Part shown: positions 23,249 through 30,978 of the stretch, piece after piece | Layout: each line of letters begins with the position of its first letter | Position numbering within the stretch: position 1 is the stretch's first letter | Origin: Xanthobacteraceae bacterium | Lineage (GTDB): Bacteria; Pseudomonadota; Alphaproteobacteria; Rhizobiales; Xanthobacteraceae | Assembly: GCA_009694215.1 (NCBI GenBank) | Contig: SHVN01000011.1 | Span: forward strand, 1 to 42,256 | Length of the DNA stretch: 42,256 nucleotides | Direction: 5' to 3' | The notes under the pieces: generated by a model | The model's database searches: none | The model's input: only the letters and a program-made list of their open reading frames with translations | What the model was told of the DNA's origin: nothing | Made by a program: the position numbers and the translations under genes

Positions 23249-24463
23249 ATGCAGCACAGCACCAGACGCATCCTCACCACCCACGCGGGCTCGCTGCCCC
23301 GCCCGCCCGATCTCCTCGACATGATCGCGGCCAAGGAGCAGGGCCGGCCCATCGACGAGGGCAAGCGCGCCGCGCGGCTGCCGCTCGCAGTCAAAGACAT
23401 CGTGCAAAAGCAGATCGAGTTCGGCATCGACATCGTCGACGACGGTGAATATTCCAAGCCAAGCTTCGTCACCTATACCAACGACCGCCTGTCCGGCTTC
23501 GAGATCGACACCGAGCACCGCCACCGCAGCCCCTGGGAGGGCTCGCGCGAGGCGCTGTCGTTCCCCGACTTCTACGCGCAAGGCCACGTCGGCGCGCGGC
23601 AGGACCGCATGGTCTGCACCGGGCCGATCGCCTACAAGGGCCACGCGCTTCTGCAGCGCGACATCGCGAACCTCAAGGCCGCGATCGGCGCCGCCAGGGT
23701 CGAGGCCTTCATGCCGGCGATCTCGCCCTCCAACATCGAGGAGTGGCAGCGCAACGCCTATTACAAGACCAACGAGGAATACATCTTCGCCCTCGGCGAG
23801 GCAATGCGCGAGGAATACCAGGCGATCGTCGACGCGGGTTTCCTGTTGCAGATCGACGACCCGCGCCTCGTCTCCTATTACCTGGTCAAGCCCGACGCCA
23901 GCATCGCCGAATGCCGCAAGTGGGCGAATGAGCGCGTCGAGGCGCTCAATCATGCGCTGCGCGGAATTCTGCCCGAGCGCGTCCGCCACCACACCTGCTA
24001 CGGCATCAACATGGGGCCGCGGGTGCACGACATGGAGGTGAAGCACCTGCTCGACATCATTCTCAAGATCAACGCCGGCGCTTATTCGTTCGAGGCGGCA
24101 AACCCGCGCCATGAGCACGAGTGGAAGATCTGGGGGAATGCCAAACTGCCGAAGGACAAGGTGCTGATCCCGGGCGTCATCAGTCATTCGACCGTGCTGG
24201 TCGAGCATCCGGAGCTCATCGCCGAGCGCATCGTGAAGTTCGCGAGCCTGGTGGGGCGGGAAAGAGTGATCGCGGGCTCGGACTGCGGCTTCGCCACCTT
24301 CGCCGGGAGCAAGGAGGTCCACCCGAGCATCGTCTGGGCGAAGCTGCAGGCGATGACGGAAGGCGCGCGGCTGGCGAGCAAGGAGTTGTGGAGGAAGAAG
24401 GGGAAGGCAAAGCCAGCAAAGAAAGCGGGGAAAAAGAAAGCGGCGTCACGAGCAAAGAAATAG
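23249..24463 (+). CDS. MetE C-terminal-like cobalamin-independent methyltransferase
   Basis: 404-aa TIM-barrel protein of the UROD/MetE-like superfamily, resembling the catalytic C-terminal half of cobalamin-independent methionine synthase. It opens with RRILTTHAGSLPRPPDLLDM and has DIVDDGEYSKPSF, a putative zinc Cys in HHTCYGINMG, FEAANPRHEHE and the final Cys in VIAGSDCGFATF. The N-terminal folate-binding half of MetE is missing, so the methyl donor may not be a methylfolate polyglutamate. Proteins of this type are often found in catabolic loci. The last 25 residues are almost all Lys and Ala, an unusual tail. GGAGAG lies before the ATG. Its stop is 6 bases from that of the convergent kinase. 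The reaction is not assigned. Confidence 0.82.
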   Translation: MQHSTRRILTTHAGSLPRPPDLLDMIAAKEQGRPIDEGKRAARLPLAVKDIVQKQIEFGIDIVDDGEYSKPSFVTYTNDRLSGFEIDTEHRHRSPWEGSREALSFPDFYAQGHVGARQDRMVCTGPIAYKGHALLQRDIANLKAAIGAARVEAFMPAISPSNIEEWQRNAYYKTNEEYIFALGEAMREEYQAIVDAGFLLQIDDPRLVSYYLVKPDASIAECRKWANERVEALNHALRGILPERVRHHTCYGINMGPRVHDMEVKHLLDIILKINAGAYSFEAANPRHEHEWKIWGNAKLPKDKVLIPGVISHSTVLVEHPELIAERIVKFASLVGRERVIAGSDCGFATFAGSKEVHPSIVWAKLQAMTEGARLASKELWRKKGKAKPAKKAGKKKAASRAKK

Positions 24464-24468
24464 CTCCC

Positions 24469-25845
24469 TCACCCCGCCGGCAGCACCAGCTCCGCCCGCA
24501 GGCCCCCGATCGGTGCGGTCCCCAGATTCAGCGCGCCGCCATAGAGCCCGGCAAGCTCCACCACGATCGACAGCCCCAGCCCCGAGCCGGGCTTGCTCTC
24601 GTCGAGCCGCTGGCCGCGCCGCGACACCTGCTCGCGCTGCGCCGGGGTGAGCCCCGGGCCGTCGTCGTCGACGACGATACGCACCACATGGCGGCCCGGC
24701 TGCGGCTGCTCCACCAGCACCTCCATCGCCACCCGCGAGCCCGCCCACTTGCAGGCGTTATCGACGAGGTTGCCGACCATCTCTTCCAGGTCCTGCCGCT
24801 CTCCGCGAAAGCGCGCCTCGGCGGCATGGATGTCGAGATCGATGGCGAGGTCCTTGTCGTAGTGGGTCTTCTCGATGGTGCGGGCGAGCGCCTGCACCAC
24901 CGGCACCACGTCGGTGATGGTGCCGACCACGGCGACGCGGGCGGCGATCCGTGCGCGCTCGAGATGCCGCGTCACCTGGTCGCGCATGATGCCGGTCTGT
25001 TCCTTGACCTTGCCGGCCAGCACATCGTCATCGCCGCGCGCCGCCGCTTCGTTCATCATAACCGACAGCGGCGTCTTCAGCGCATGCGCGAGATTGCCGA
25101 CATGGGTGCGGGCGCGCTCGACGATTTCGCGGTTGGCGTCGATCAGCGCGTTGGTTTCGTGCGCCAGCGGCTCGATCTCCACGGGGAAATTGCCTTCGAG
25201 CTTCTCGGCCTTGCCGGAGCGGATCGCCGCAAGCCCGCGCGAGATGCGATTGAGGGGAGCCAGGCCGAACCGCACCTGGAACAGCGTGGTGAGGAGGAGA
25301 ACCGCCGCCAGCATCAGGAACGTGGCGGCGATGGCATAGTCGAAGGCGAGGATTTCATCGTCGAGTTCGGCCGCGTCGACGCCGACCGCCACCAGGAAGC
25401 GGCCGTCGTCGCCGAGATCGACGTCGCGCGCGACCAGCCGCAACCGCTGCTCCTCCGGCCCCTGCACGTAGCTCTTGCGGTTGCCGTCAGGATCGGGCGT
25501 GACCGGCTGATCGCCGGGATGCGGCAGCGCGCGATCCCACAGCGAGCGCGACGACGTCACCTCGGGCTTGGTGCGGTCGAGCCGCGTCACCTGCCAGTAC
25601 CAGCCCGACAGCGGCAGCTCAAACAGCGGCTCGCCGAGCATCTGGCCGGTCCTCTCGATCGGGATGTCCGGCGCGGCGAGGTCGGCGATCAGGGTCTTCA
25701 GGTAGACGCTGAGGCGCCGGTCGAATCCGCGCTCGACCGAATCTCGGTAGAGCCCGGACAGCACGAAGCCGGTGACCAGGAGAATGAGGACGGTCCAGAC
25801 CGTCGCAGACAGGAACAGCCGCAGCGCAAGCGAGTTGGCGCGCAT
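24469..25845 (-). CDS. Two-component sensor histidine kinase (PhoQ/FeuQ-like)
   Basis: 458-aa inner-membrane kinase. Helix 1 is near residues 10-32 (LFLSATVWTVLILLVTGFVL), with a periplasmic domain to about 170 and helix 2 near 172-195 (FLMLAAVLLLTTLFQV). A HAMP linker (FGLAPLNRISRGLAAIRSG) follows. The HisKA His is in VGNLAHALKTPLSVMMNEA, and the HATPase domain has GNLVDNACKW, DDDGPGL and KPGSGLGLSIV. The gene lies 3 bases after the response regulator and is the last of a PepSY, regulator, kinase operon. PhoQ-like or FeuQ-like kinases with this architecture sense periplasmic ions or osmotic state; the signal here is not known. Confidence 0.93.
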   Translation of the reverse strand: MRANSLALRLFLSATVWTVLILLVTGFVLSGLYRDSVERGFDRRLSVYLKTLIADLAAPDIPIERTGQMLGEPLFELPLSGWYWQVTRLDRTKPEVTSSRSLWDRALPHPGDQPVTPDPDGNRKSYVQGPEEQRLRLVARDVDLGDDGRFLVAVGVDAAELDDEILAFDYAIAATFLMLAAVLLLTTLFQVRFGLAPLNRISRGLAAIRSGKAEKLEGNFPVEIEPLAHETNALIDANREIVERARTHVGNLAHALKTPLSVMMNEAAARGDDDVLAGKVKEQTGIMRDQVTRHLERARIAARVAVVGTITDVVPVVQALARTIEKTHYDKDLAIDLDIHAAEARFRGERQDLEEMVGNLVDNACKWAGSRVAMEVLVEQPQPGRHVVRIVVDDDGPGLTPAQREQVSRRGQRLDESKPGSGLGLSIVVELAGLYGGALNLGTAPIGGLRAELVLPAG

Positions 25846-25848
25846 GGA

Positions 25849-26514
25849 TCAAGCGGCCGGTGGTGTGAGGAGATAGCCGAGCCCGCGCACGGTCTGGATG
25901 ATGTCGACGCCGAGCTTGCGCCGGATGCGGCCGACGAACACCTCGATGGTGTTTGAGTCGCGGTCGAAGTCCTGGTCGTAGAGATGCTCGACCAGCTCGG
26001 TGCGCGAGACCACGCGGCCGGCGTGGTGCATGAGGTAGGAGAGCAGGCGGTATTCGTGGCTGGTGAGCTTGACCGGATTGCCGTCGACGGCGACGCGGCT
26101 GGTGCGGGTGTCGAGCCGGACCGGACCGCAGTTGAGCTCGCTCTTGGCGTGGCCGGCGGAGCGGCGCAGCAGCGCGCGGATCCGCGCCAGCACCTCCTCG
26201 AGATGAAACGGCTTGGCGACATAATCGTCGGCGCCGGCATCGAAGCCCTGCACCTTGTCGCTCCAGCGGTCCCGCGCCGTAAGCATCAGCACGGGCATCG
26301 CGCGGCCGGCGCGGCGCCAGGATTCCAGCACCGAGATGCCGTCCATCTTGGGCAGGCCGATGTCGAGGATCACCGCGTCATAGGGCTCGGTCTCGCCGAG
26401 GTAATGACCCTCTTCGCCATCGAAGGCGCGGTCGACCACGTAGCCCGCATCGGTCAAGGCCGTGGCCAATTGCCGGTTGAGGTCAGGATCGTCCTCGATC
26501 ACGAGGAGACGCAA
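25849..26514 (-). CDS. OmpR-family response regulator (PhoP/FeuP-like)
   Basis: 221-aa DNA-binding regulator. The receiver domain starts LRLLVIEDDPDLNRQLATAL with the acidic pair. The phospho-Asp is in YDAVILDIGLPKMDG, and the conserved Thr and Lys are in MLTARD and YVAKPF. The winged-helix domain shows LTSHEYRLLSYLMHHAGRVV and the final RGLGYLL. A TTG at 26514 is preferred because GGGAGG lies 8 bases upstream and the protein then begins exactly at the first receiver strand. It is co-transcribed with the kinase (3-base gap) and with the PepSY gene (16 bases upstream). Confidence 0.92.
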   Translation of the reverse strand: MRLLVIEDDPDLNRQLATALTDAGYVVDRAFDGEEGHYLGETEPYDAVILDIGLPKMDGISVLESWRRAGRAMPVLMLTARDRWSDKVQGFDAGADDYVAKPFHLEEVLARIRALLRRSAGHAKSELNCGPVRLDTRTSRVAVDGNPVKLTSHEYRLLSYLMHHAGRVVSRTELVEHLYDQDFDRDSNTIEVFVGRIRRKLGVDIIQTVRGLGYLLTPPAA

Positions 26515-26530
26515 GGGCAAGTCCTCCCGG

Positions 26531-26851
26531 TCAGCGGACCTCGACGACCTTGCCGCTGGTCGCATCGACGGCCGTGTGCGTCACTTTGCCATCCCGCGTG
26601 AGGACTGTCAGCAGATAGACGAGGCCATTCTGCTCGCGGCACAGGCGGGCCCGGACCACCTCGCGGGTGCCATGCCCGCGAACCGAGCCGCGGGCCGAGC
26701 GAATCGCCACAGCCAGCGTCACCGTCTGGCCGCCGGACAGGGCCGCCCGCTGCTCGGCCTTGCTCAGGCAGGCGCGCTGCTCGTCGGCCACAGCCAACGC
26801 TGGCGCGGAGACTGCGGTCAGCGCTGCGGCCATGGCAAGAATCCGGATCAT
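26531..26851 (-). CDS. Small periplasmic PepSY-domain protein
   Basis: 106-aa secreted protein. The signal peptide MIRILAMAAALTAVSAPALA is followed by ADEQRACLSK. A PepSY-like domain covers the C-terminus: VVRARLCREQNGLVYLLTVL, then TRDGKVTHTAVDATSGKVVEV. Small PepSY proteins upstream of regulator/kinase pairs are thought to modulate the sensor domain from the periplasm; that role is inferred from gene order. The ATG at 26851 directly precedes the signal peptide and is preferred to an in-frame start at 26902. The promoter must overlap the 3' end of the holin gene region. Confidence 0.83.
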   Translation of the reverse strand: MIRILAMAAALTAVSAPALAVADEQRACLSKAEQRAALSGGQTVTLAVAIRSARGSVRGHGTREVVRARLCREQNGLVYLLTVLTRDGKVTHTAVDATSGKVVEVR

Positions 26852-26898
26852 GGACGCCGTATTAGGAATCGGCCGGTGAATGTCGGATGAATGGGCCA

Positions 26899-27476
26899 TC
26901 ACTTCTTCTTGTTCTTCACCACCGCCTTGAGCAGTTCGCCGATCAGGGATGTGGCAGTTCCCCTGTAGCGCAGGCCTGCTTTTCGCGCGTCCGGCCGGTC
27001 ACGTAGACACCCAGAACCCCGAAGCGGGCACCGAAGTAGGCCATGAGAAGGGCAGATAGGTTGGCAAAGCCGCCGATGCCAGCCTCGTGACCGATCCAGA
27101 GAGCATGCAAGATCGTGGCCGCGAAGGCCGGGCACTCCAGCAGCGAGAGTTCCAGCGCGCAGATCGGTCTCCAGCACCGCTGCAGCAGGTCGTCGCTCGC
27201 GATCTCCGCGCGCTGCGTGGCCCCGACCTCGGCCACTTGCGCCTTGCCGATTTCGGCGAGCGCCATGAGCCACTGGCTTTCGGCGCGCAGGGCCGCCTCC
27301 GCGGCCGCGTTCGGATCGGCGAGCGCGGCGTGGACCGCTTCAGGCGTATGTTCGGCCGCGCCCAGCGCATCCGCCAGGATTGTGCCCGCCGCCACGCCCA
27401 GTGGCCCGCCGAGTGCGCCGCCGAGAATCAGCGCGCCGAGGCCGATCACCTTGCCGGCCAGATCGCTCCAGTCCAT
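26899..27476 (-). pseudogene. GTA-type 3TM holin, probably frameshifted near its C-terminus
   Basis: The frame from the ATG at 27476 (MDWSDLAGKVIGLGALILGG, with AAAAGGAGA as ribosome site) encodes a 177-aa holin of the three-TM gene-transfer-agent type: a glycine-rich first helix, an Ala/Glu-rich middle (RAESQWLMALAEIGKAQVAE) and later helices with LHALWIGHEAG and ALLMAYFGARFGVLGVYV, ending at 26943. In the next frame the sequence just past GRTREKQA reads GTATSLIGELLKAVVKNKKK to a stop at 26899. That tail is what these holins usually end with, so a 1-base indel in the GGGG run near 26955 is likely. The shorter form keeps all membrane segments and might still work. It sits next to a broken endolysin gene. 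Confidence 0.7.
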
Positions 27477-27491
27477 GTCGTCTCCTTTTGA

Positions 27492-28010
27492 TTATTCCAG
27501 CGTCAGTTGCCGCCGGCGCTGATGCCATCGCCAGGCGAACCAGCCGCCGACGGCGAGCGCGAGCGTGACCAGCACGATCAGAATGACGATGGCCGGCCGC
27601 ACGCCGGCCTGATGCGCCTGTTGCGCGGCCGCGGCGCCCGCCGTGGCGATGCCGCCGGCGGTGCCCTTCTGCGCCGGTGCGTTGACCGGCACAGCGCCCT
27701 TTCCGGGCGACGGCACGGGCCACGTCTTGGCCGGGGCCGCAGACTTGCCGCCATGACGAGAGCACTCGCCCGCACCTCGGCGACGCGGCGGCCCCAGCCC
27801 GCGCCAAACACCGGCCAGGCCTTCAGCCGCTTGAGAAAGGCAAGCCGCTCGTCGCACAACCGCCCGATCAGCGCGCCGGCGTCATGAGTGCGCGCGGCTG
27901 CAAGCGCCGCGTCGCTCATGCGTCCGTCGTCAGCCATTCCGAGCAGCCGCTGCAGCACCTTGACCGCGCGCCCAATCCCCGAGTTCACGCCGTAATCGAA
28001 CATGGCCAGG
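27492..28010 (-). pseudogene. GTA/prophage-type GH108 endolysin remnant
   Basis: Two reverse frames join into the back half of a GH108-type lysozyme with peptidoglycan-binding domain and C-terminal anchor. The first runs from about 28010 (AMFDYGVNSGIGRAVKVLQR) through WPVFGAGWGRRVAEVRASAL. After a frame change near 27755 the second continues GGKSAAPAKTWPVPSPGKGA and ends in the helix PAIVILIVLVTLALAVGGWF, stop at 27492. One lost G in GCGGCAAG explains the shift. The N-terminal catalytic part with the Glu is absent: homology stops where the zinc-ribbon ORF starts on the other strand. It lies directly upstream of the holin gene, the order of GTA lysis modules, and cannot encode active enzyme. 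Confidence 0.72.
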
Positions 28011-28205
28011 ATCGTCATCCGGTGCCAATACACCGCGCATTATGTGTTCACCGGATTCTACACGCAAACCGCGCCGGCCGTTTCGGGCGGACGCATCTTC
28101 TGCCCGTACTGCGCCGCCGAACATGTCTGGAGCAGCACCGAAGCGCGACTCGACGAACGGCAGACCGAGCGGCGGCCAAAACCGATGGTCCGTCAGGCAA
28201 GCTGA
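28002..28205 (+). CDS. Small zinc-ribbon-like protein, possibly 5'-truncated
   Basis: 67 aa, starting MARIVIRCQYTAHYVFTGFY. One Cys near the N-terminus and a CPYC knuckle (GGRIFCPYCAAEHVW) make a plausible zinc ribbon. Small proteins with RCxxTxxYVFTG...CPxC..H.W are familiar in Bradyrhizobium-like genomes, without a known function. The ATG lies at the very edge of the endolysin remnant and no ribosome site is visible before it, so the original upstream sequence may have been lost in the event that cut the endolysin gene. Expression is doubtful. Confidence 0.5.
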   Translation: MARIVIRCQYTAHYVFTGFYTQTAPAVSGGRIFCPYCAAEHVWSSTEARLDERQTERRPKPMVRQAS

Positions 28206-28319
28206 CGCCCCCTTCATCGGCGATCCCCGAATAAGCTATGATAGCGGCCGACGGCGCGATGGCTTGCCGCAGGGCGAGCGCGCGCAACCTGCGGCATGAT
28301 GGGATCGAGGGGAAACACC

Positions 28320-29342
28320 ATGACAATCGTTCGCAGCGCGGGACTCGCCGCCGCAATCGCCATCGCGAGCGCGCCGGCGGCTGCGCAAACGCCGGAGCAG
28401 TTCTACAAGGGCAAGCAGATCGAGCTCGCCATCGGCTATCCGCCGGCCGGCAGCAACGACGTCTACGCGCGGCTCCTCACCCGCCATCTCGGCAAGCACA
28501 TTCCCGGCAATCCGACGGTCGTGCCGCAGAACCGGCCCGGCGCAGGCTCCTTCCTGACGCTCGCCTATGTCTACGGCGTCGCGCCGAAGGACGGCACGGT
28601 GATCGGCATCGGCGCGCCGACCGCGCCGCTCGACGAGAAGCTCGGCACGCAAGGGGTGCGCTTCAAGACCGCCGAGCTGAACTGGATCGGCCGCATCGAC
28701 TCGCTGATCAACATGGTGTTCCTGTGGCACACCTCGCCGGTGAAGTCGGTGGCCGACGCGCTGAGGATCGAATCGAAATTGTCCGGCACCGGAGTGGGCT
28801 CCACCGTGTCGATCTATCCGACCGTGATGAACAACGTGCTCGGCACCAGGTTCAAGCTGATCATGGGCTACAAGGGCTCGAACGAGGCCCAGCTCGCGGT
28901 CGAGCGCGGCGAGGTCGAGGGTCATTCGACGTCGTGGACCGCCGTGAAGGTCGCGCATCCGGACTGGCGGCCGGAGAAGAAGATCAACGTGATCGTGCAG
29001 TTCTCGCTCAAGAAACACCCGGAATTACAGGGCGTTCCGACCGTGGTCGAGCTTGCGCGCAACGACGAGGAGCGCAAGGTGCTCAGCGCCGTGGTCAACG
29101 CCGCCGAGATCGGCACCGCGTTTTTCACCGCGCCGGGAGTCCCGCAGGACCGCGTCGACGCGCTCCGCCGCGCCTTCGACGCCACGATGAAGGATCCGGA
29201 ATTTCTGGCCGAGGCGGAGCGCACCAAGCTCACCATCGGCCCGCTGCCGGGCGAGGAGCTGCAAAAGCTCGTCGTCGAAGTCGCCGCGATCTCGTCCGAG
29301 ATTCTCGAAAAGGTCCGCGCGGCCTACGCCACGCCGAAATAA
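28320..29342 (+). CDS. Bug-family tricarboxylate-type solute-binding protein
   Basis: Third Bug/TctC-like periplasmic binding protein, 340 aa from the ATG at 28320, which follows GAGGGG. The signal peptide (MTIVRSAGLAAAIAIASAPA) ends near AAAQ, and the mature part begins TPEQFYKGKQIELAIGYPPA. It is more diverged than the other copies: the glycine-rich ligand loop is YPPAGSNDVYARLLTRHLG, and later blocks are NRPGAGSFLTLAYV and PKDGTVIGIG. This matches the subgroup of Bug proteins with the FYKGK opening. No transporter membrane genes are near. A palindromic repeat follows the stop. Confidence 0.87.
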   Translation: MTIVRSAGLAAAIAIASAPAAAQTPEQFYKGKQIELAIGYPPAGSNDVYARLLTRHLGKHIPGNPTVVPQNRPGAGSFLTLAYVYGVAPKDGTVIGIGAPTAPLDEKLGTQGVRFKTAELNWIGRIDSLINMVFLWHTSPVKSVADALRIESKLSGTGVGSTVSIYPTVMNNVLGTRFKLIMGYKGSNEAQLAVERGEVEGHSTSWTAVKVAHPDWRPEKKINVIVQFSLKKHPELQGVPTVVELARNDEERKVLSAVVNAAEIGTAFFTAPGVPQDRVDALRRAFDATMKDPEFLAEAERTKLTIGPLPGEELQKLVVEVAAISSEILEKVRAAYATPK

Positions 29343-29370
29343 TTTTCGGCCAGCATCGTAGTTCTCTGCT

Positions 29371-29454
29371 GTCATCGCCCGCGAAGGCGGGCGATCCGGT
29401 AAACATCAGACTCTCTCGCGATGACTGGATGCCCCGCATGCGCGGGGCGTGACA
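29371..29454. repeat. Rhizobial palindromic intergenic repeat (two hairpins)
   Basis: Two perfect palindromes flank a short core: ATCGCCCGC (29374-29382) / GCGGGCGAT (29387-29395), and GCCCCGC (29431-29437) / GCGGGGC (29442-29448). The pattern GTCATCGCCCGCGAAGGCGG ... ACTGGATGCCCCGC ... GGGGCGTGACA is that of dispersed repeats common in Bradyrhizobium-like genomes. It lies between the convergent Bug and ridA-type genes, where its hairpins may also act as a bidirectional terminator. Confidence 0.75.
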
Positions 29455-29482
29455 GCCGCGGGTGCAAGCACCGCCGCCGACA

Positions 29483-29878
29483 TCACACCGCGGCGATCGC
29501 CTCGATCTCCAGAAGAAAGTTCGGGTTCGCGAGCCCCCGCAGGATGCACAGCGTGCTGCCCGGCGGATGCTTGCCGAAATAGTCGTGCAGGATGCCGCGC
29601 GCCTTCGGCACGTCGTGCGGGTTGCAGATGTAGATCGTCACCTTGGTGACATCGGAGAGCTTGGCACCGCCGGCGGCCAGCGCGTTCTTGAGGTTCTTCA
29701 TCACCATCTTGGTCTGCGCCTTAAAATCGTCCGGCGGCAGCACCGTGCCGTCCACGTCGGCGGCGACCTGGCCGGCGCAGAACACGAGCTTCTTTGCTCC
29801 CTCGACCGTCACCACATGGGCGTAGTTGGAAAACGGCTTGGAGATATTTTTCGGATTGGTCCGCGTGATCTTCGCCAT
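29483..29878 (-). CDS. RidA-family protein (Rid/YjgF/UK114)
   Basis: 131-aa protein of the Rid family, which hydrolyses reactive enamines and imines or, in some subgroups, acts in catabolic pathways. Family blocks are PFSNYAHVVTVEGAKKLVFC, AGQVAADVDGTVLPPDDF, TKMVMKNLKNALAAGGAKLS and a C-terminal ANPNFLLEIEAIAAV. The catalytic Arg of archetypal RidA is not obvious at the usual IPEVxRxxV site; here the matching region is PPGSTLCILRGLANPNF, with Arg displaced. The ATG at 29878 has GGGAG upstream. It follows the Bug gene by 11 bases, so the two form an operon. Confidence 0.86.
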   Translation of the reverse strand: MAKITRTNPKNISKPFSNYAHVVTVEGAKKLVFCAGQVAADVDGTVLPPDDFKAQTKMVMKNLKNALAAGGAKLSDVTKVTIYICNPHDVPKARGILHDYFGKHPPGSTLCILRGLANPNFLLEIEAIAAV

Positions 29879-29889
29879 GGTCGCACTCC

Positions 29890-30864
29890 CTACTGCGCCT
29901 TCAATCCCGAAGCGCGGATGATCGGCCACCACTTGTCGATCTCGGCCTTGTGGTAGGCGGCGAGCGCCTCAGGCGTCCGCTGGTCGGCCGGCATGACATC
30001 GTGGCCGACGTCCGACAGCCGCTTGCCGACGGCCGGGTCCGCGAGCGAGCGCGCCACCGCGGCGTTGAGCTTGACGATAACCTCCTTGGGCGTGCCCTTG
30101 GGCGCCCAGAGCGCGTGCCAATAGGCAACGTAGAGCCCCGATGCGCCCGCCTCGTCGATCGAGGGCACGTCCGGCAGCGCCGCCCAGCGCGTCTTCGACA
30201 TCACTGTATAAGCCTTCACCGATCCGGCGCGCACGAGACCCAGCGCATTCGCAGCCTGGTCGAACATCAGATCGAGCTGCCCGACCGCCAGATCCTGCAC
30301 CGCGGGCCCGCCGCCGCGGTAGGGCACGAAGCGGAAGCTCGTGCCGGTTTCCTTCTGGAAATAGACCGCCGAGACCTGCGCGCCGCCCGCGGCGCCCACG
30401 GTTCCTGCGGTCGCCTGGTCCGGATGGGCCTTGAGCCAGGCGATCATCTCCTTGAGATCCTTCGCCGGGAAATCCTTGCGCGCGATGATAAGCTGCGGCG
30501 TGATGGTGAGCAGCGCGATCGGCTCGAAATCAGCCTGCACGTTGTAGGGCAGCGTATAGGTCACCGGATTGACCACATGGGTGCTCCACTGACCGATGCC
30601 GATGGTGTAGCCGTCGGGCTCCGCGCGCGCGAGGCGGCCGATGCCGAGATTGCCGCCCGCCCCGGGCACGTTCTCGATCACCACCGGCTGGCCCAGCGCC
30701 TCGCGCATCGGCTCGGCGATGACGCGGGCGATGCTGTCGGCGGGCCCCCCGGCCGGGAACGGCGCGATCATGCTGACCGGACGCGACGGATAGGATTGCG
30801 CGTTGGCGGTTGCGACACCCGCAGCGATGCCAGCGAGCGTTGCAGCGGCGATCCATTTCCTCAT
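29890..30864 (-). CDS. Bug-family tricarboxylate-type solute-binding protein
   Basis: Fourth Bug/TctC-like binding protein, 324 aa. The signal peptide (MRKWIAAATLAGIAAGVATA) ends at NAQ before SYPSRPVSMIAPFPAGGPAD. Family blocks are ENVPGAGGNLGIGRLA, EPDGYTIGIGQW and PYRGGGPAVQDLAVG. A ribosome site GGAGAG precedes the ATG. It is the first gene of an operon with the RidA-type gene and is divergent from the HpaB-type hydroxylase (114 bases between starts), so its ligand may be an aromatic or heteroaromatic acid metabolised by that enzyme. Confidence 0.9.
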   Translation of the reverse strand: MRKWIAAATLAGIAAGVATANAQSYPSRPVSMIAPFPAGGPADSIARVIAEPMREALGQPVVIENVPGAGGNLGIGRLARAEPDGYTIGIGQWSTHVVNPVTYTLPYNVQADFEPIALLTITPQLIIARKDFPAKDLKEMIAWLKAHPDQATAGTVGAAGGAQVSAVYFQKETGTSFRFVPYRGGGPAVQDLAVGQLDLMFDQAANALGLVRAGSVKAYTVMSKTRWAALPDVPSIDEAGASGLYVAYWHALWAPKGTPKEVIVKLNAAVARSLADPAVGKRLSDVGHDVMPADQRTPEALAAYHKAEIDKWWPIIRASGLKAQ

Positions 30865-30978
30865 CGAAGCTCTCCATCGCAGCGCACGGATAACCCCTAC
30901 CCTCGGATGCTGCCCCGTGCATATTAGACTGCGAACATAAGGCTACACGCAAACGTCGTGCTCTGGGGAGTCGCTGGT
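30865..30978. promoter_or_regulatory. Divergent promoter region, Bug gene / hydroxylase
   Basis: The 114 bases between the Bug/RidA operon and the HpaB-type gene hold both start regions. An AT-richer core (GCATATTAGACTGCGAACATAA) is a fair place for overlapping -10 elements. GGGGAG precedes the hydroxylase ATG at 30979. No clear operator palindrome was found. Confidence 0.3.

Noticed and set aside
28320-29342. Part of a complete tripartite tricarboxylate transporter operon
   Set aside because: No TctA- or TctB-like membrane proteins lie near this or any other Bug gene in the window.
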